Shown here: positions 17,396 to 25,972 of the stretch, in pieces
Layout of the letters: each line of letters starts with the position of its first letter
Numbering within the stretch: the first letter of the stretch is position 1
Source: CADEED01 sp043747835
GTDB taxonomy: Bacteria; Pseudomonadota; Gammaproteobacteria; Steroidobacterales; Steroidobacteraceae
Reading direction: 5' to 3'
Assembly (NCBI GenBank): GCA_043747835.1
Contig: JAYTOK010000053.1
Coordinates: 1-64,000, forward strand
DNA length: 64,000 bases
Notes under the pieces: generated by a model
What the model saw: only the letters and a program-made list of their open reading frames with translations
Database searches by the model: none
Told to the model about the DNA's origin: nothing
Program-made: the position numbers and the translations under genes

Positions 17396-17778
17396 CGCGC
17401 ATCGATCACATCGGCGTCTGGGTGCGCGATCTCGACGCGGTGGCGGCGTTCTACACACGCTACTTCGGCGCGCGCGGAGGCGACCTCTACGAGAATCCAC
17501 GCAAGGGATTCCGTTCGCGATTCCTTGCACTCGACGTGGGTGCGCGTCTCGAGCTCATGTCGCGCACGGACGTGACCGAGGTCGGCAAGGGAGAGGCGTT
17601 GGGACTCGCGCATGTCGCGCTCGTCGTCGGCGATGTGGCGGCGGTGGATGCGCTGGCGGCGCGGCTCCGTGCCGACGGGCACGCGATTCTCGATGGGCCG
17701 CGTCGCACGGGCGATGGATACTACGAGTGTGTCGTTTGCGACCCGGAAGGGAATCGCGTGGAGATCGCGGCGGAGTGA
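17392..17778 (+). CDS. VOC (glyoxalase/dioxygenase fold) protein
   Basis: 128 residues from GTG 17392, which overlaps the stop of the GNAT gene. Two beta-alpha-beta3 modules: RIDHIGVWVRDLDAVAAFYT and LAHVALVVGDVAAVDALAA, with likely metal ligands His in DHIGV, Glu in RLELM, His in LAHVAL and Glu in NRVEIAA. Length and motifs match lactoylglutathione lyase-like proteins of unassigned substrate. Confidence 0.85.
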   Translation: MTRIDHIGVWVRDLDAVAAFYTRYFGARGGDLYENPRKGFRSRFLALDVGARLELMSRTDVTEVGKGEALGLAHVALVVGDVAAVDALAARLRADGHAILDGPRRTGDGYYECVVCDPEGNRVEIAAE

Positions 17779-17797
17779 CCGCCACGGGGGAGTTGCG

Positions 17798-20398
17798 ATG
17801 AAGACAAGGAAGACAGTCACCATACCTAAGGTGATCACGATCGTGGCTCTCGCCGCGTCCGCGTTCATCGTGCCGGCATCGGCTGACGCGCCCACGGAGC
17901 AGGGCGCATGGCCCGCCATTACGCGCACCGCGAAGCCGTGGACGCGCTGGTGGTGGCCGGGCAGCGCCGTGGAACCGAAGCAGATCCGTGCGCAGCTCGA
18001 CGCGATGGCCGCGGCCGGCATCGGCGGCGTCGAGATCACGCCTATCTTTGGGGCCCGTGGCGCGGAGGCGCGTGACATCCCGTTCCTCTCGCCGCGATGG
18101 ATGGAAATGCTCGCCCACACGGCGAACGAAGCGCGCGCTCGCGACATGGGTGTCGACATGGCGACGGGCACGGGCTGGCCGTTCGGCGGGCCTTGGGTCG
18201 CAGCAGGAGACGGTTCGAGCATCCTGATTTCCGCCGACGGAAAACTGGCCGGCAAATCCACCTCGATGAAAGTGAAGCGCGCGGCGCCGGGCGGCGAGGG
18301 CCTCGTGGTCGATCCGTATTCGACGGCCGCGCTCGGGCGCTACCTCGCGCCATTCGATGCCGCGTTCGCGAAAGCGCCGCAAGGCCTCGTGCGCGCGCAG
18401 TTCCACGACTCCTTCGAGTACTACAACTCGAGCTGGTCGCCGGATCTCGAAGCGGAGTTCCAGTTGCTCAACGGTTACGAACTCGCGCCGTTCGCCGCGC
18501 GGCTCACGGACGCCGCGCCTCCGGCGAACCCGCTCGACGCTGACACGCTGAGTCGCGTGAAGGGCGACTACCGCCGCACGCTCGCGAAAATGCACCTCGA
18601 CTACGCGAATGCATGGGCAACGTGGTCGCGCTCGCGCGGCTTCATCGCGCGCAATCAGGCGCATGGCGCGCCCGCCAACCTGCTCGATCTCTACGCGGCC
18701 GCGGACATCCCCGAGACCGAGTCGTACGGCGCGACGCTGCTCCCGATCCCGGGATTTCGCGCGGAGCCCGACAACGTGAATCCGGATCCCGATCCGGTGC
18801 AGAACCTGGTGGGGCGCATGGCGTCGTCGGCCGCGCACGTCGCAGGAAGGCCGCTCGTCTCCAGCGAGACGCTCACGTGGCTGCGTGAAAATTTCCGCGA
18901 AGCGCCGTGGGCGGCGAAGCCGCAGATCGACCGGCTGTTCGTCGCGGGAATCAACCACCTGTTCTGGCACGGCACGGTGTATTCGCCCGCCGATGCCGCG
19001 TGGCCGGGCTGGTTCTTCTACGCCTCGACGCAGCTCAATCCGCAGAATCCGTTGTGGGCGGACTACGGGGCGATGAACGACTACGTCGCGCGCGTGCAAG
19101 CCGTTCTGCAGGCGGGCAAGTCCGACAACGATCTACTCGTCTATTGGCCGTTCGCCGATCTCACCGACGACTCGCGCGGTCTCATGCGCCAGCTCGGCGT
19201 GCACGAGAACGCCTGGCTCGTCGAATCGTCCGCCGGCCGCCTGGCGCACAAGCTACTCGACGTCGGGTATTCGTTCGATTTCGTCTCCGATGCGCAGCTC
19301 GCATCGCTGCGCGTGAGCGACGGCGCGCTCATGGCGCCGGGTCAGCGCTATCGCGCCGTCGTCGTTCCGTGGGCGCGGCGCATTCCCGGAGAGACTCTCG
19401 CGAAGCTGGTCGAGCTGCGGAAGGCAGGTGCGATCGTGGTGTTCGCCGCGCGTCCGCAGGACGTGCCGGGAAACGCCAATCTCGAAGCACGCCGTGCGGC
19501 GTTCGCGCTCTCGCTCGCCGAGATTCCCGATGCCGCGGTGGCCTCGGACATCGTCGATGCGCTGGAGAAACTCAAGTTGCCTCGGGAAACCGCGGCGTCC
19601 GCGGGGCTTCAATATGTTCGCCGCGCGCGTGAAGACGGTCACGACTATTTCTTCACGAACCTGGGCGCGCGCGAGTTCGATGGCTGGCTGCCGCTCGGGA
19701 CAGCGGCGCGCTCCGCCTGGATCCTGGACGCGCTCACCGGCCGGATCGGGACGGCCGCCGTCAGCACCGAAGGCGGCGTTTCCCGGGTCTATCTACAGCT
19801 CGCGCCGGGTGAATCGCTGCTCGTGCGCACGGCGACCGCGGCCGCGCAGCAGCGTGGCCCGGCCTGGGCCTACGTGCGACGGGCTTCGGCGGGCGCGCCG
19901 ATCGCGGGCGAATGGCGGTTGACGTTCGTCTCCGGCGGGCCGGTCCTGCCGAAGCCCGCGACTCTCAAAGAGCTCGCGAGCTGGACGACGTTGCCCGATG
20001 AGGAGACGCGGCGCTTCTCGGGCACCGCTCGCTACCGCATCGAGTTCGATGCGCCGGGCGACGCGGCGGAATGGCTGCTCGATCTGGGCGATGTGCGTGA
20101 GGCCGCGCGCGTTCGACTGAATGGCCTGCTCGTCGCGAATGCGTGGAGCCTGCCTTTCGCCGTACGGCTGGGCGCGTTGCAGGCGCGCGGCAACGTGCTC
20201 GAGATCGACGTGACGAATCTGCCGGCGAACCGGATCCGCGATCTCGATGTGCGCAAGGTGGACTGGAAGATCCTCAAGGAGATCAACCTGGTCTCGCTCA
20301 AGTACAAGCCCTTCGACGCGTCGGGCTGGGACGTCGCGCCGTCGGGTTTGTTGGGGCCTGTGAGACTCGTGCCGCTCGGAAAATTCGAACCGAAGTAA
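17798..20398 (+). CDS. Secreted GH106-like alpha-L-rhamnosidase
   Basis: 866 residues from the ATG at 17798, with GGGGGAG upstream. Signal peptide to about residue 30. The early TRWWWPGSAV, GIGGVEITPIFG and TGTGWPFGGPWV segments are hallmarks of the GH106 family of alpha-L-rhamnosidases. Middle SETLTWLREN and FWHGTVYSP belong to the barrel; a C-terminal beta-sandwich (about 730-850, YRIEFDAPGDAAEWLLDLGDV) resembles the GH2-type carbohydrate-binding domain. It would release rhamnose from plant or microbial polysaccharides outside the cytoplasm. No polysaccharide locus surrounds it. Confidence 0.85.
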   Translation: MKTRKTVTIPKVITIVALAASAFIVPASADAPTEQGAWPAITRTAKPWTRWWWPGSAVEPKQIRAQLDAMAAAGIGGVEITPIFGARGAEARDIPFLSPRWMEMLAHTANEARARDMGVDMATGTGWPFGGPWVAAGDGSSILISADGKLAGKSTSMKVKRAAPGGEGLVVDPYSTAALGRYLAPFDAAFAKAPQGLVRAQFHDSFEYYNSSWSPDLEAEFQLLNGYELAPFAARLTDAAPPANPLDADTLSRVKGDYRRTLAKMHLDYANAWATWSRSRGFIARNQAHGAPANLLDLYAAADIPETESYGATLLPIPGFRAEPDNVNPDPDPVQNLVGRMASSAAHVAGRPLVSSETLTWLRENFREAPWAAKPQIDRLFVAGINHLFWHGTVYSPADAAWPGWFFYASTQLNPQNPLWADYGAMNDYVARVQAVLQAGKSDNDLLVYWPFADLTDDSRGLMRQLGVHENAWLVESSAGRLAHKLLDVGYSFDFVSDAQLASLRVSDGALMAPGQRYRAVVVPWARRIPGETLAKLVELRKAGAIVVFAARPQDVPGNANLEARRAAFALSLAEIPDAAVASDIVDALEKLKLPRETAASAGLQYVRRAREDGHDYFFTNLGAREFDGWLPLGTAARSAWILDALTGRIGTAAVSTEGGVSRVYLQLAPGESLLVRTATAAAQQRGPAWAYVRRASAGAPIAGEWRLTFVSGGPVLPKPATLKELASWTTLPDEETRRFSGTARYRIEFDAPGDAAEWLLDLGDVREAARVRLNGLLVANAWSLPFAVRLGALQARGNVLEIDVTNLPANRIRDLDVRKVDWKILKEINLVSLKYKPFDASGWDVAPSGLLGPVRLVPLGKFEPK

Positions 20399-20399
20399 A

Positions 20400-20831
20400 T
20401 CAACCGCCCGCGTGGGCGAGCGCGTTGCGTTCCTTGAAGATGCAGCGGTCCATGACGACGAAGAGACCCGCGGCGCGGGCTTTCACCGCCGCCGTTTCGT
20501 CGACCACGCCTTCCTGCAGCCACAGCGCCGGGACCGAAAGGCGGATGCAGTCGTCGACGATCGCGGCGACGTGCTCGGGCCGGCGAAAGACGTCGACGAG
20601 GTCGACGGGTCCGGCGCCTTTCAACGCCGATTCGAGATCCGGCCACGCGCGCTCGCCCAGGATCTCTTTCGCCGTCGGATTCACCGGCACGATGCGGTAC
20701 CCGAACTTCTGCAGCTCTTCGGCGACGTGGTGACTGGGTTTTCCGGGTGCTTCGGAAAGGCCCAGGATTGCGATCTTGCGGGCGCGCCTCAGGAAGGCTT
20801 CGATCTCGGGTTTTGTGGGGTTGTCGAACAT
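20400..20831 (-). CDS. CoA-binding (YccU-type) protein
   Basis: 143 residues from the ATG at 20831, chosen over 20885 because AAAAGGCGG lies just upstream and the family starts here. CoA-binding Rossmann-type domain: KIAILGLSEAPGKPSHHVAEEL, then RIVPVNPTAKEILGE and LWLQEGVVDETAAV. Family members bind CoA; the cellular role is not settled. It ends 1 base from the end of the convergent rhamnosidase gene. Confidence 0.88.
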   Translation of the reverse strand: MFDNPTKPEIEAFLRRARKIAILGLSEAPGKPSHHVAEELQKFGYRIVPVNPTAKEILGERAWPDLESALKGAGPVDLVDVFRRPEHVAAIVDDCIRLSVPALWLQEGVVDETAAVKARAAGLFVVMDRCIFKERNALAHAGG

Positions 20832-20900
20832 GACGCCGCCTTTTCTCGTGCTAGCTTCCCGCGATCCACTCAGGGAAGTGGTCACTCAGGGAGGGTGATG

Positions 20901-21803
20901 ATGAGATTTACCAATATTACGGCATTCACTGCGGCCTGCTGTCTCGCGCTGCCGGGCTCGGTGTTCGCGCAAGAGGCCGCCGAAGAGACCGCCGCGGCCG
21001 CCACCGAAGAATCGTCCGATCCGGTGCTCACGTACCGCACCGGCGACGTCGAGCTACCTAACAAGATCGCGACGCTGCATCTCGGGTCGCGTTTTCGATA
21101 CCTCGACCCGTCCGAGACGGAGAAGCTGCTCGTCGGCTGGGGCAACCCGCCCGGCAGCGAGACGCAGGGTGCCGTCGTGCCCGCGAGCGTCGAACCGTTC
21201 AGCGACGCAGGCTGGGCCGTGATTCTCACGTACGACGCCGAAGGCCACATCGACGACGCCGAGGCGGCCGAAATCGACTACGACGACATGCTCAAGGACA
21301 TGAAGGCCGGCACGGAAGAAGAGAACGCGGAGCGCAAGGACGCCGGATACGAAGCCGTGCACCTCGTGGGCTGGGCGGAGAAGCCGCGCTACGACACCAC
21401 GACGAAGAAACTCTACTGGGCACAGGAGCTGAACTTCGAAGGCAGCGAGAACAACACGCTGAACTACAAAGTGCGCGTGCTCGGCCGCGAGGGCGTGCTG
21501 TCGATGAACGCGGTGGCATCGATGAATCAGCTGGCGCAGATCCGCTCGGACATGGGACCGCTCATCGACGTCGCGGAGTTCAACCAGGGGCAGCGTTACG
21601 CCGACTTCAATCCGAAGACCGATCGACTCGCGGAGTACGGCCTAGGCGCGCTCATCGCCGGCACCGTCGCCGGCAAGCTGGGCCTGTTCGCGAAACTCGG
21701 CGTGTTCCTGCTGGCATTCAAGAAAGTGATCTTCGGTGCGGTGATCGCGCTCGGTGCCGGCCTCTTCAAGTTCTTCGGCAAGAAGAAGGACCAGACGATC
21801 TGA
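20901..21803 (+). CDS. DUF2167 membrane protein
   Basis: 300 residues from the ATG at 20901 (an ATG at 20898 is also possible; the GGGAGGG site at 20889-20895 spaces better for 20901). Signal peptide ends near SVFAQ, followed by an acidic Ala/Glu stretch. The core has HLGSRFRYLDPSET and the strongly conserved YEAVHLVGWAEKPRYD with KKLYWAQEL. Two C-terminal hydrophobic segments end in FKFFGKKKDQ. DUF2167 proteins are of unknown function. Overlaps the ferredoxin-like gene by 4 bases. Confidence 0.85.
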   Translation: MRFTNITAFTAACCLALPGSVFAQEAAEETAAAATEESSDPVLTYRTGDVELPNKIATLHLGSRFRYLDPSETEKLLVGWGNPPGSETQGAVVPASVEPFSDAGWAVILTYDAEGHIDDAEAAEIDYDDMLKDMKAGTEEENAERKDAGYEAVHLVGWAEKPRYDTTTKKLYWAQELNFEGSENNTLNYKVRVLGREGVLSMNAVASMNQLAQIRSDMGPLIDVAEFNQGQRYADFNPKTDRLAEYGLGALIAGTVAGKLGLFAKLGVFLLAFKKVIFGAVIALGAGLFKFFGKKKDQTI

Positions 21804-22363
21804 ACGAAGTACCCGCGAGCTTCGAGGTCATCCTCGAACCCGGCGGCCGGCGCTTGAGCGTCGCCGCCGGGCAGAACGTGCTCGCGGCGGCGCTCGCGGC
21901 GGGAATCCCGCTGCCGTTCAGTTGCCGCGCGGGGCGTTGCGCCACGTGCAAGGCGACTCTGGTCGCCGGAACGATCGCGTATCCCGGCGATGCGCTGCCA
22001 CTCGGCATCGCGTCGAGCGAGGCAATGAAAGGCGAGGTCCTGCTCTGCCAGGCACAGCCGCGCAGCCACCTCGTCGTGCGGACGCGGGTCGTGGGCGCGA
22101 AGCCTGCGCGTCCGATCGCCGCCGTCGTCGTGGAGAGCGTCTCGACGCTAACTACCGGCGGGACCCGCGTGGCGTTGCGGCAGATCGGGGATGCGAAGGT
22201 CGTGGCGCGTCCGGGTCACTATGTGGATGTGGAAACCGCCGAGGGCGTGCGCGAACGGGCGGGTGTCGTGGCGGTGGATGGGGATGGGCTCGATGTCGAA
22301 GTGTCGGAGATCTCGGCGAGTGACATCGTGCGCGTTACGGGGCCGTTCGATTCGTTGAGGTAG
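21800..22363 (+). CDS. 2Fe-2S ferredoxin with partial reductase-like domain, CTG start
   Basis: The reading frame encodes a full plant-type ferredoxin fold: FEVILEPGGRRLSVAAGQN, then the cluster loop SCRAGRCATC (Cx4CxxC) and a fourth Cys in LLCQ about 35 residues on. No ATG, GTG or TTG exists upstream of the first strands; the nearest such codon (TTG 21854) would cut off two strands. CTG at 21800 overlaps the DUF2167 stop (CTGA) and has AAGAAGGA about 9 bases upstream, so CTG is the likely start (187 residues). Residues from about 95 resemble the first strands of an FAD-binding reductase domain, but the NAD domain is missing. Confidence 0.7.
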   Translation: MNEVPASFEVILEPGGRRLSVAAGQNVLAAALAAGIPLPFSCRAGRCATCKATLVAGTIAYPGDALPLGIASSEAMKGEVLLCQAQPRSHLVVRTRVVGAKPARPIAAVVVESVSTLTTGGTRVALRQIGDAKVVARPGHYVDVETAEGVRERAGVVAVDGDGLDVEVSEISASDIVRVTGPFDSLR

Positions 22364-22372
22364 GGAAGAAGG

Positions 22373-22492
22373 GGAAATCAGGGTCAGGCACTGATTTCCG
22401 CTTGACGTAGGTTGCGGTGAGGAAGGGGACATGCACCGATTTCGCAGGGCCGAAATCGGAGCCAGTCCCCGGCCGAAATCGGAGCCTGTCCC
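22373..22492. repeat. Cluster of REP-like inverted and direct repeats
   Basis: Between the ferredoxin and algR. GGAAATCAG at 22373-22381 pairs with CTGATTTCC at 22391-22399 around GGTCAGGCA. Downstream, CCGAAATCGGAGCC(A/T)GTCCCC occurs twice with a period of 23 (about 22450-22470 and 22473-22493). Both are partly complementary to GGGGACATGCACCGATTTCG at 22426-22445. This forms alternative hairpins between convergent genes and looks like a REP array. Confidence 0.75.
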
Positions 22493-23230
22493 CTAGATCC
22501 GGAAGCGGTCCTTGAGGTCGCCCGCCATTCTCCGGCTCACCTCCAGCGACTCCGCCATCCCGCGCAGGTGCACGAACTGCTGGCCGCTCGGATCCCGCGA
22601 GATGCGCTCGAGGTACTTCGTGTTGACGAGCGCGTTGCGATGAACGCGGGCAAACCCCGGCGAAAACTCCTCCTCGAGCGTCTTGAGCGAGTCCTCGATG
22701 AGGTCCTCGCCCTTCGCATGCTTCACGGTGGTGTATTTCTGATCCGCCTGGAAGCACAGCACGTCGTCGAGCGGGATCAGCTTGAGGCCGTCGCGCCCAC
22801 GCACGCCGATGTGCGAGCGCCGGTCCGGCTCGCGCGCCGAGTTCGCGATCTGCTGTAGCTGCGGACGCGTGAGCCGCGCGGCTTTCGCGAGCGCCGCCTG
22901 CAATTTCTCCGCGCGGATCGGTTTCAACAGATAGGCAACCGCTTCGGACTCGAACGCCTGCAGCGCGTATTCGTCGAACGCGGTCGTGAAGATCACGGCC
23001 GGAGGCTCGGGCAATGTCGCGAGATGGCGCGCCACCTCGAGGCCGTCGATGCCCGGCATGCGCACGTCGAGCAGCACGATGTCGGGCACGAGCCGGTCGA
23101 CCAGCTCGAGCGCCTGCGCGCCGTTGGCCGCTTCGCCCGCGACCTCGAAGGTTCCGGTCTCGACGAGCATCGAGCGCAGCCGTTCGCGCGCGGGGGTCTC
23201 GTCGTCGACAATGATCACGCGCAGACTCAT
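22493..23230 (-). CDS. algR: LytTR response regulator, AlgR-like
   Basis: 245 residues. N-terminal receiver with the acidic pocket VDDE near residue 9, phosphoacceptor Asp in VLLDVRMPG and Lys in LLKPI; C-terminal LytTR DNA-binding domain from about 140 (IPLDDVLCFQADQKYTTVKH, RVHRNALVNTKYL). With the adjacent AlgZ-type kinase it forms a pair like the AlgZR regulators of pseudomonads. Its ATG overlaps the kinase stop (ATGA). The targets are unknown here. Confidence 0.88.
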   Translation of the reverse strand: MSLRVIIVDDETPARERLRSMLVETGTFEVAGEAANGAQALELVDRLVPDIVLLDVRMPGIDGLEVARHLATLPEPPAVIFTTAFDEYALQAFESEAVAYLLKPIRAEKLQAALAKAARLTRPQLQQIANSAREPDRRSHIGVRGRDGLKLIPLDDVLCFQADQKYTTVKHAKGEDLIEDSLKTLEEEFSPGFARVHRNALVNTKYLERISRDPSGQQFVHLRGMAESLEVSRRMAGDLKDRFRI

Positions 23231-24315
23231 GGCTGCGCTCTCGACGCGCCGATGGCGGTGAACGGAAACCGCAACGTGACGATGTATTCCTCGTCGAAGC
23301 GTCCCGATTTCACCGTGGCGCGCTCGCCGTACATGAGTTCGAGACGCTCCTTGATGTTCGCGAGCGCAAGCCGGTTGCCTTCACGCACGGTGAGATTCGC
23401 GAGCGGCACGGGGTTGCGCACGACGACAGTGATCATGCCCTTGTTGAATTCGCCGATGACGGTGACGGTGCCGCCGTCCGGCCGCGGCTCGATGCCGTGG
23501 TAGATCGCATTCTCGAGCAACGGCTGCAGCGTGAGTCCGGGCACGAGCGCATCCGAGGGCAGCGCATCTATCTTCCACTCCACGCGCAGCCGGTCGCCCA
23601 GGCGCAACTGCTCCATGCGCTGATACGTGCGCGCGACGTCGATCTCTTCGGACAGGGCGATCTGGTTGCGCTTCTCGGAGAGATTCGCGCGGAACAGGTC
23701 CGCGAGATCCTGCACGGCCTGCTCCGCAAGCTTGGGGTTGCTGCGCGTGAGCGCCGCGATGGTGTTCATGCTGTTGAACAGGAAGTGCGGGCGAATGCGT
23801 GCCTGCAGCGCATGCACGCGCGCCTTTGCCTGCAGCTCGACGTTGTGGCGCCACTCGTGCGTCACGTAGAAATAGCGCAGCGCCAGCGCCGTCACGACGA
23901 AGGCGATCAGCGAGTTGCGCACGAGGAAGGTCCAGTAGTCGTCCGGCAGATTCAACGCGCCGCCCATGCCGCTGCCGAAGTAGTGGGTCACGGACGAGAT
24001 GATCGCGACGAGCAGCACGGCGATCCCGAGCACTGTCGCCGAACCCACTGCCGCCGACTTGCGGTTGAGATAGTCGCGCACCACGCACAGGAGGCTCGCG
24101 CCGCACAGCGCGATCCACAGCAGGAACATCGAGGTGAGGCCGAGGTCGCTCCAGAAGCCCAGCGCTCCCGAGTTGCGCGCGAGCGAGAGCACGAACGCGG
24201 TGAGCTCGCAGATGATCACTATGACGAGCACCGCGCGCGCCGTGCAGAAATTGGGTAGATAGAACTGTCCCGGGGCTTGGGGGTCGCCGTCGGCCTCGCG
24301 TGCCGGCGCGCTCAT
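23227..24315 (-). CDS. algZ: Sensor histidine kinase, AlgZ/LytS-type
   Basis: 362 residues. The start FYLPNFCTARAVL is typical of AlgZ/FimS proteins. About four membrane helices follow (30-150), then the His-kinase domain with phosphoacceptor His in RIRPHFLFNSMN and the ATP-binding N-box LQPLLENAIYHGI. It lacks a classical HisKA dimer domain, as expected. Coupled to algR downstream and to a dehydrogenase gene upstream by ATGA overlaps. Confidence 0.9.
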   Translation of the reverse strand: MSAPAREADGDPQAPGQFYLPNFCTARAVLVIVIICELTAFVLSLARNSGALGFWSDLGLTSMFLLWIALCGASLLCVVRDYLNRKSAAVGSATVLGIAVLLVAIISSVTHYFGSGMGGALNLPDDYWTFLVRNSLIAFVVTALALRYFYVTHEWRHNVELQAKARVHALQARIRPHFLFNSMNTIAALTRSNPKLAEQAVQDLADLFRANLSEKRNQIALSEEIDVARTYQRMEQLRLGDRLRVEWKIDALPSDALVPGLTLQPLLENAIYHGIEPRPDGGTVTVIGEFNKGMITVVVRNPVPLANLTVREGNRLALANIKERLELMYGERATVKSGRFDEEYIVTLRFPFTAIGASRAQP

Positions 24316-25211
24316 GAGCGACTCGTGTCCTTGCGGTTGTTGTCCTTTCGGAACAGGGCTTGCTTCAACCGGTGCGTTGCGGAGATGTCTTCGTCTCCGT
24401 GGCCCTGCGCCACGAGCTCGGCGTATTCGGCGAGCATGGAGTCGACGACGGGCAGCGACACGCCGAAGCGCGCAGCCATGTCACGGCAGATGCCGAGGTC
24501 CTTCGCGTGCAGCTTCACGCGGAAACCCGCCGGATAGCTGCCGCGCATCATGTTCGGCGCGCGATTCACGAAGTACCAGCTCGAGCCCGCGCCCGCGCCC
24601 AGCGTCGAGATCACGCGATCGAGTGGCAGACCGTGCGCGCCGGCGAAAGCCATCGCTTCCGCACAGGCGCGGATGATTCCCGCGCACATGATCTGATTGG
24701 TGGCCTTTGTCGCCTGGCCGGCGCCGCTCGCGCCGAAGTGCTCGACTGCCTTCCCCATCGCGGCGAGCACGGGCTTTGCCGCTTCGAATGCCTCGAGAGC
24801 GCCGCCGACCATGATGGCGAGCGTGCCCTTCTGCGCTCCCTCGACACCGCCGCTCACCGGCGCGTCGAGGAATCGCGCATTGCGCGCGGCAAGAAACTGC
24901 TCCGCCCAGCGCGCGGTGTCCGCGCTCACGGTGGAACAGTCGATGACGAGAGTGCCTTGTGCGAGTCCGGGAGCCAGCGCCTCGACCACCGAGCGCACGT
25001 CGGCGTCCGCGGAGACGCAAAGGACGATGACGTTACAAAGTTTCGCGAGTTCGGCGGGAGAGTCGGGGGCAGCGCATCCGAGCTCGGCGGCGAGCGCGCT
25101 CGCTTTCGCGGGACTGCGGTTCCAGACCGCGGCGAGCAGTCCGGCCCTGTGGAGATTTTTCGCCATGGGGAGACCCATGGCACCTAACCCGGCAAATCCG
25201 ACGCGCTGCAT
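24312..25211 (-). CDS. 3-hydroxyisobutyrate dehydrogenase family oxidoreductase
   Basis: 299 residues from the ATG at 25211, where the Rossmann fold begins (RVGFAGLGAMGLPMAKNLHRAG); upstream in-frame codons encode low-quality sequence. The substrate motif DAPVSGGVEGAQKGTLAIMVGG and the catalytic Lys in GQATKATNQIMCA are present. Members reduce or oxidise short 3-hydroxyacids such as tartronate semialdehyde or hydroxyisobutyrate; the exact substrate is open. Leads the operon with algZ and algR. Confidence 0.9.
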   Translation of the reverse strand: MQRVGFAGLGAMGLPMAKNLHRAGLLAAVWNRSPAKASALAAELGCAAPDSPAELAKLCNVIVLCVSADADVRSVVEALAPGLAQGTLVIDCSTVSADTARWAEQFLAARNARFLDAPVSGGVEGAQKGTLAIMVGGALEAFEAAKPVLAAMGKAVEHFGASGAGQATKATNQIMCAGIIRACAEAMAFAGAHGLPLDRVISTLGAGAGSSWYFVNRAPNMMRGSYPAGFRVKLHAKDLGICRDMAARFGVSLPVVDSMLAEYAELVAQGHGDEDISATHRLKQALFRKDNNRKDTSRS

Positions 25212-25244
25212 AGGGAGGATTATCAGGCGTGGCTGCCACAAAGG

Positions 25245-25270
25245 AAAACGCCGCCCTCGAGCGGCGGCGT
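25245..25270 (-). terminator. Intrinsic terminator after DUF4124 gene
   Basis: ACGCCGCC (25248-25255) pairs with GGCGGCGT (25263-25270). Read on the minus strand the hairpin is followed by TTTTCC. It sits about 27 bases after the DUF4124 stop. On the plus strand a run of seven A follows the stem. Confidence 0.65.
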
Positions 25271-25296
25271 CCGAAAAAAATAGTGAGCGAGCAGTT

Positions 25297-25767
25297 CTAA
25301 CCCTGAGGGCCGCAGATCGTCTCGACGTTGCGGTTCGCGTCGACACGCGCCTGGGTGAGTTCGGCATCGCTCAGGTATTCGCGCTTGCCGTCTTTCTCGC
25401 GGTACATGCGCATCGACTGGATGGTCTTCGTGTAGTTCGCGCGCGCGGTTTTGCAACGCTCGGCGCGCGAATCGGCGAGGTCCTTCGCGACATTCGACGC
25501 GACGCGTTGATTGTCCTGGCCCTGCGCGATGCGCTGGTTGCTCGCCGAGAGCTGGTTGTTCGAGGCGGACTGCTGCGCGGCGTAAGAGCGCGCGGCGGCT
25601 TCCGGCGGACGGGGAGCGACGGTCGACACGCGTTCCGCACCGGGCATGGGCTTGTCCGTGTAAAGGGTGTTGCCGCGCTCGTCGACGTACTTGTAGACGT
25701 CGCCCGCCTGCGCGGTGACGCAGGTCAGAACGCCCGCAATGACGGCCAAAATTGTCGTGTGACGCAT
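25297..25767 (-). CDS. DUF4124 exported protein
   Basis: 156 residues. Signal peptide to about AQAG, then a DUF4124 domain with VYKYVDERGNTLYTDKP, a short beta motif common in exported gammaproteobacterial proteins. The rest is helical and Gln/Ala-rich (about 60-90), with two Cys in the last third. Monocistronic between two terminators. Role unknown. Confidence 0.85.
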   Translation of the reverse strand: MRHTTILAVIAGVLTCVTAQAGDVYKYVDERGNTLYTDKPMPGAERVSTVAPRPPEAAARSYAAQQSASNNQLSASNQRIAQGQDNQRVASNVAKDLADSRAERCKTARANYTKTIQSMRMYREKDGKREYLSDAELTQARVDANRNVETICGPQG

Positions 25768-25875
25768 GCGCTTCCTCCGGTGCCGGGATTATTGCAGGTG
25801 GACGTATGAGAACCCTTGATCTGTATCACAGACAAGCTTCGTATCCGGGCTGAATCGCCCAAAAGGAAAGGGCAC

Positions 25876-25909
25876 AAAAGAAAAAGGCCTCCCGGTTGCC
25901 CTGGAGGCC
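25876..25909 (-). terminator. Intrinsic terminator after amtB
   Basis: On the minus strand, GGCCTCC and GGAGGCC (25903-25909 with 25886-25892) form a stem followed directly by TTTTTCTTTTG. It lies about 65 bases after the amtB stop and is a convincing terminator for glnK-amtB. Confidence 0.8.
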
Positions 25910-25972
25910 CTGTATTGCGGGTTTCCCGGTGCGGAGGCCCCGTAACCAGGGCCCCCACCCGGAATTCGCGTA

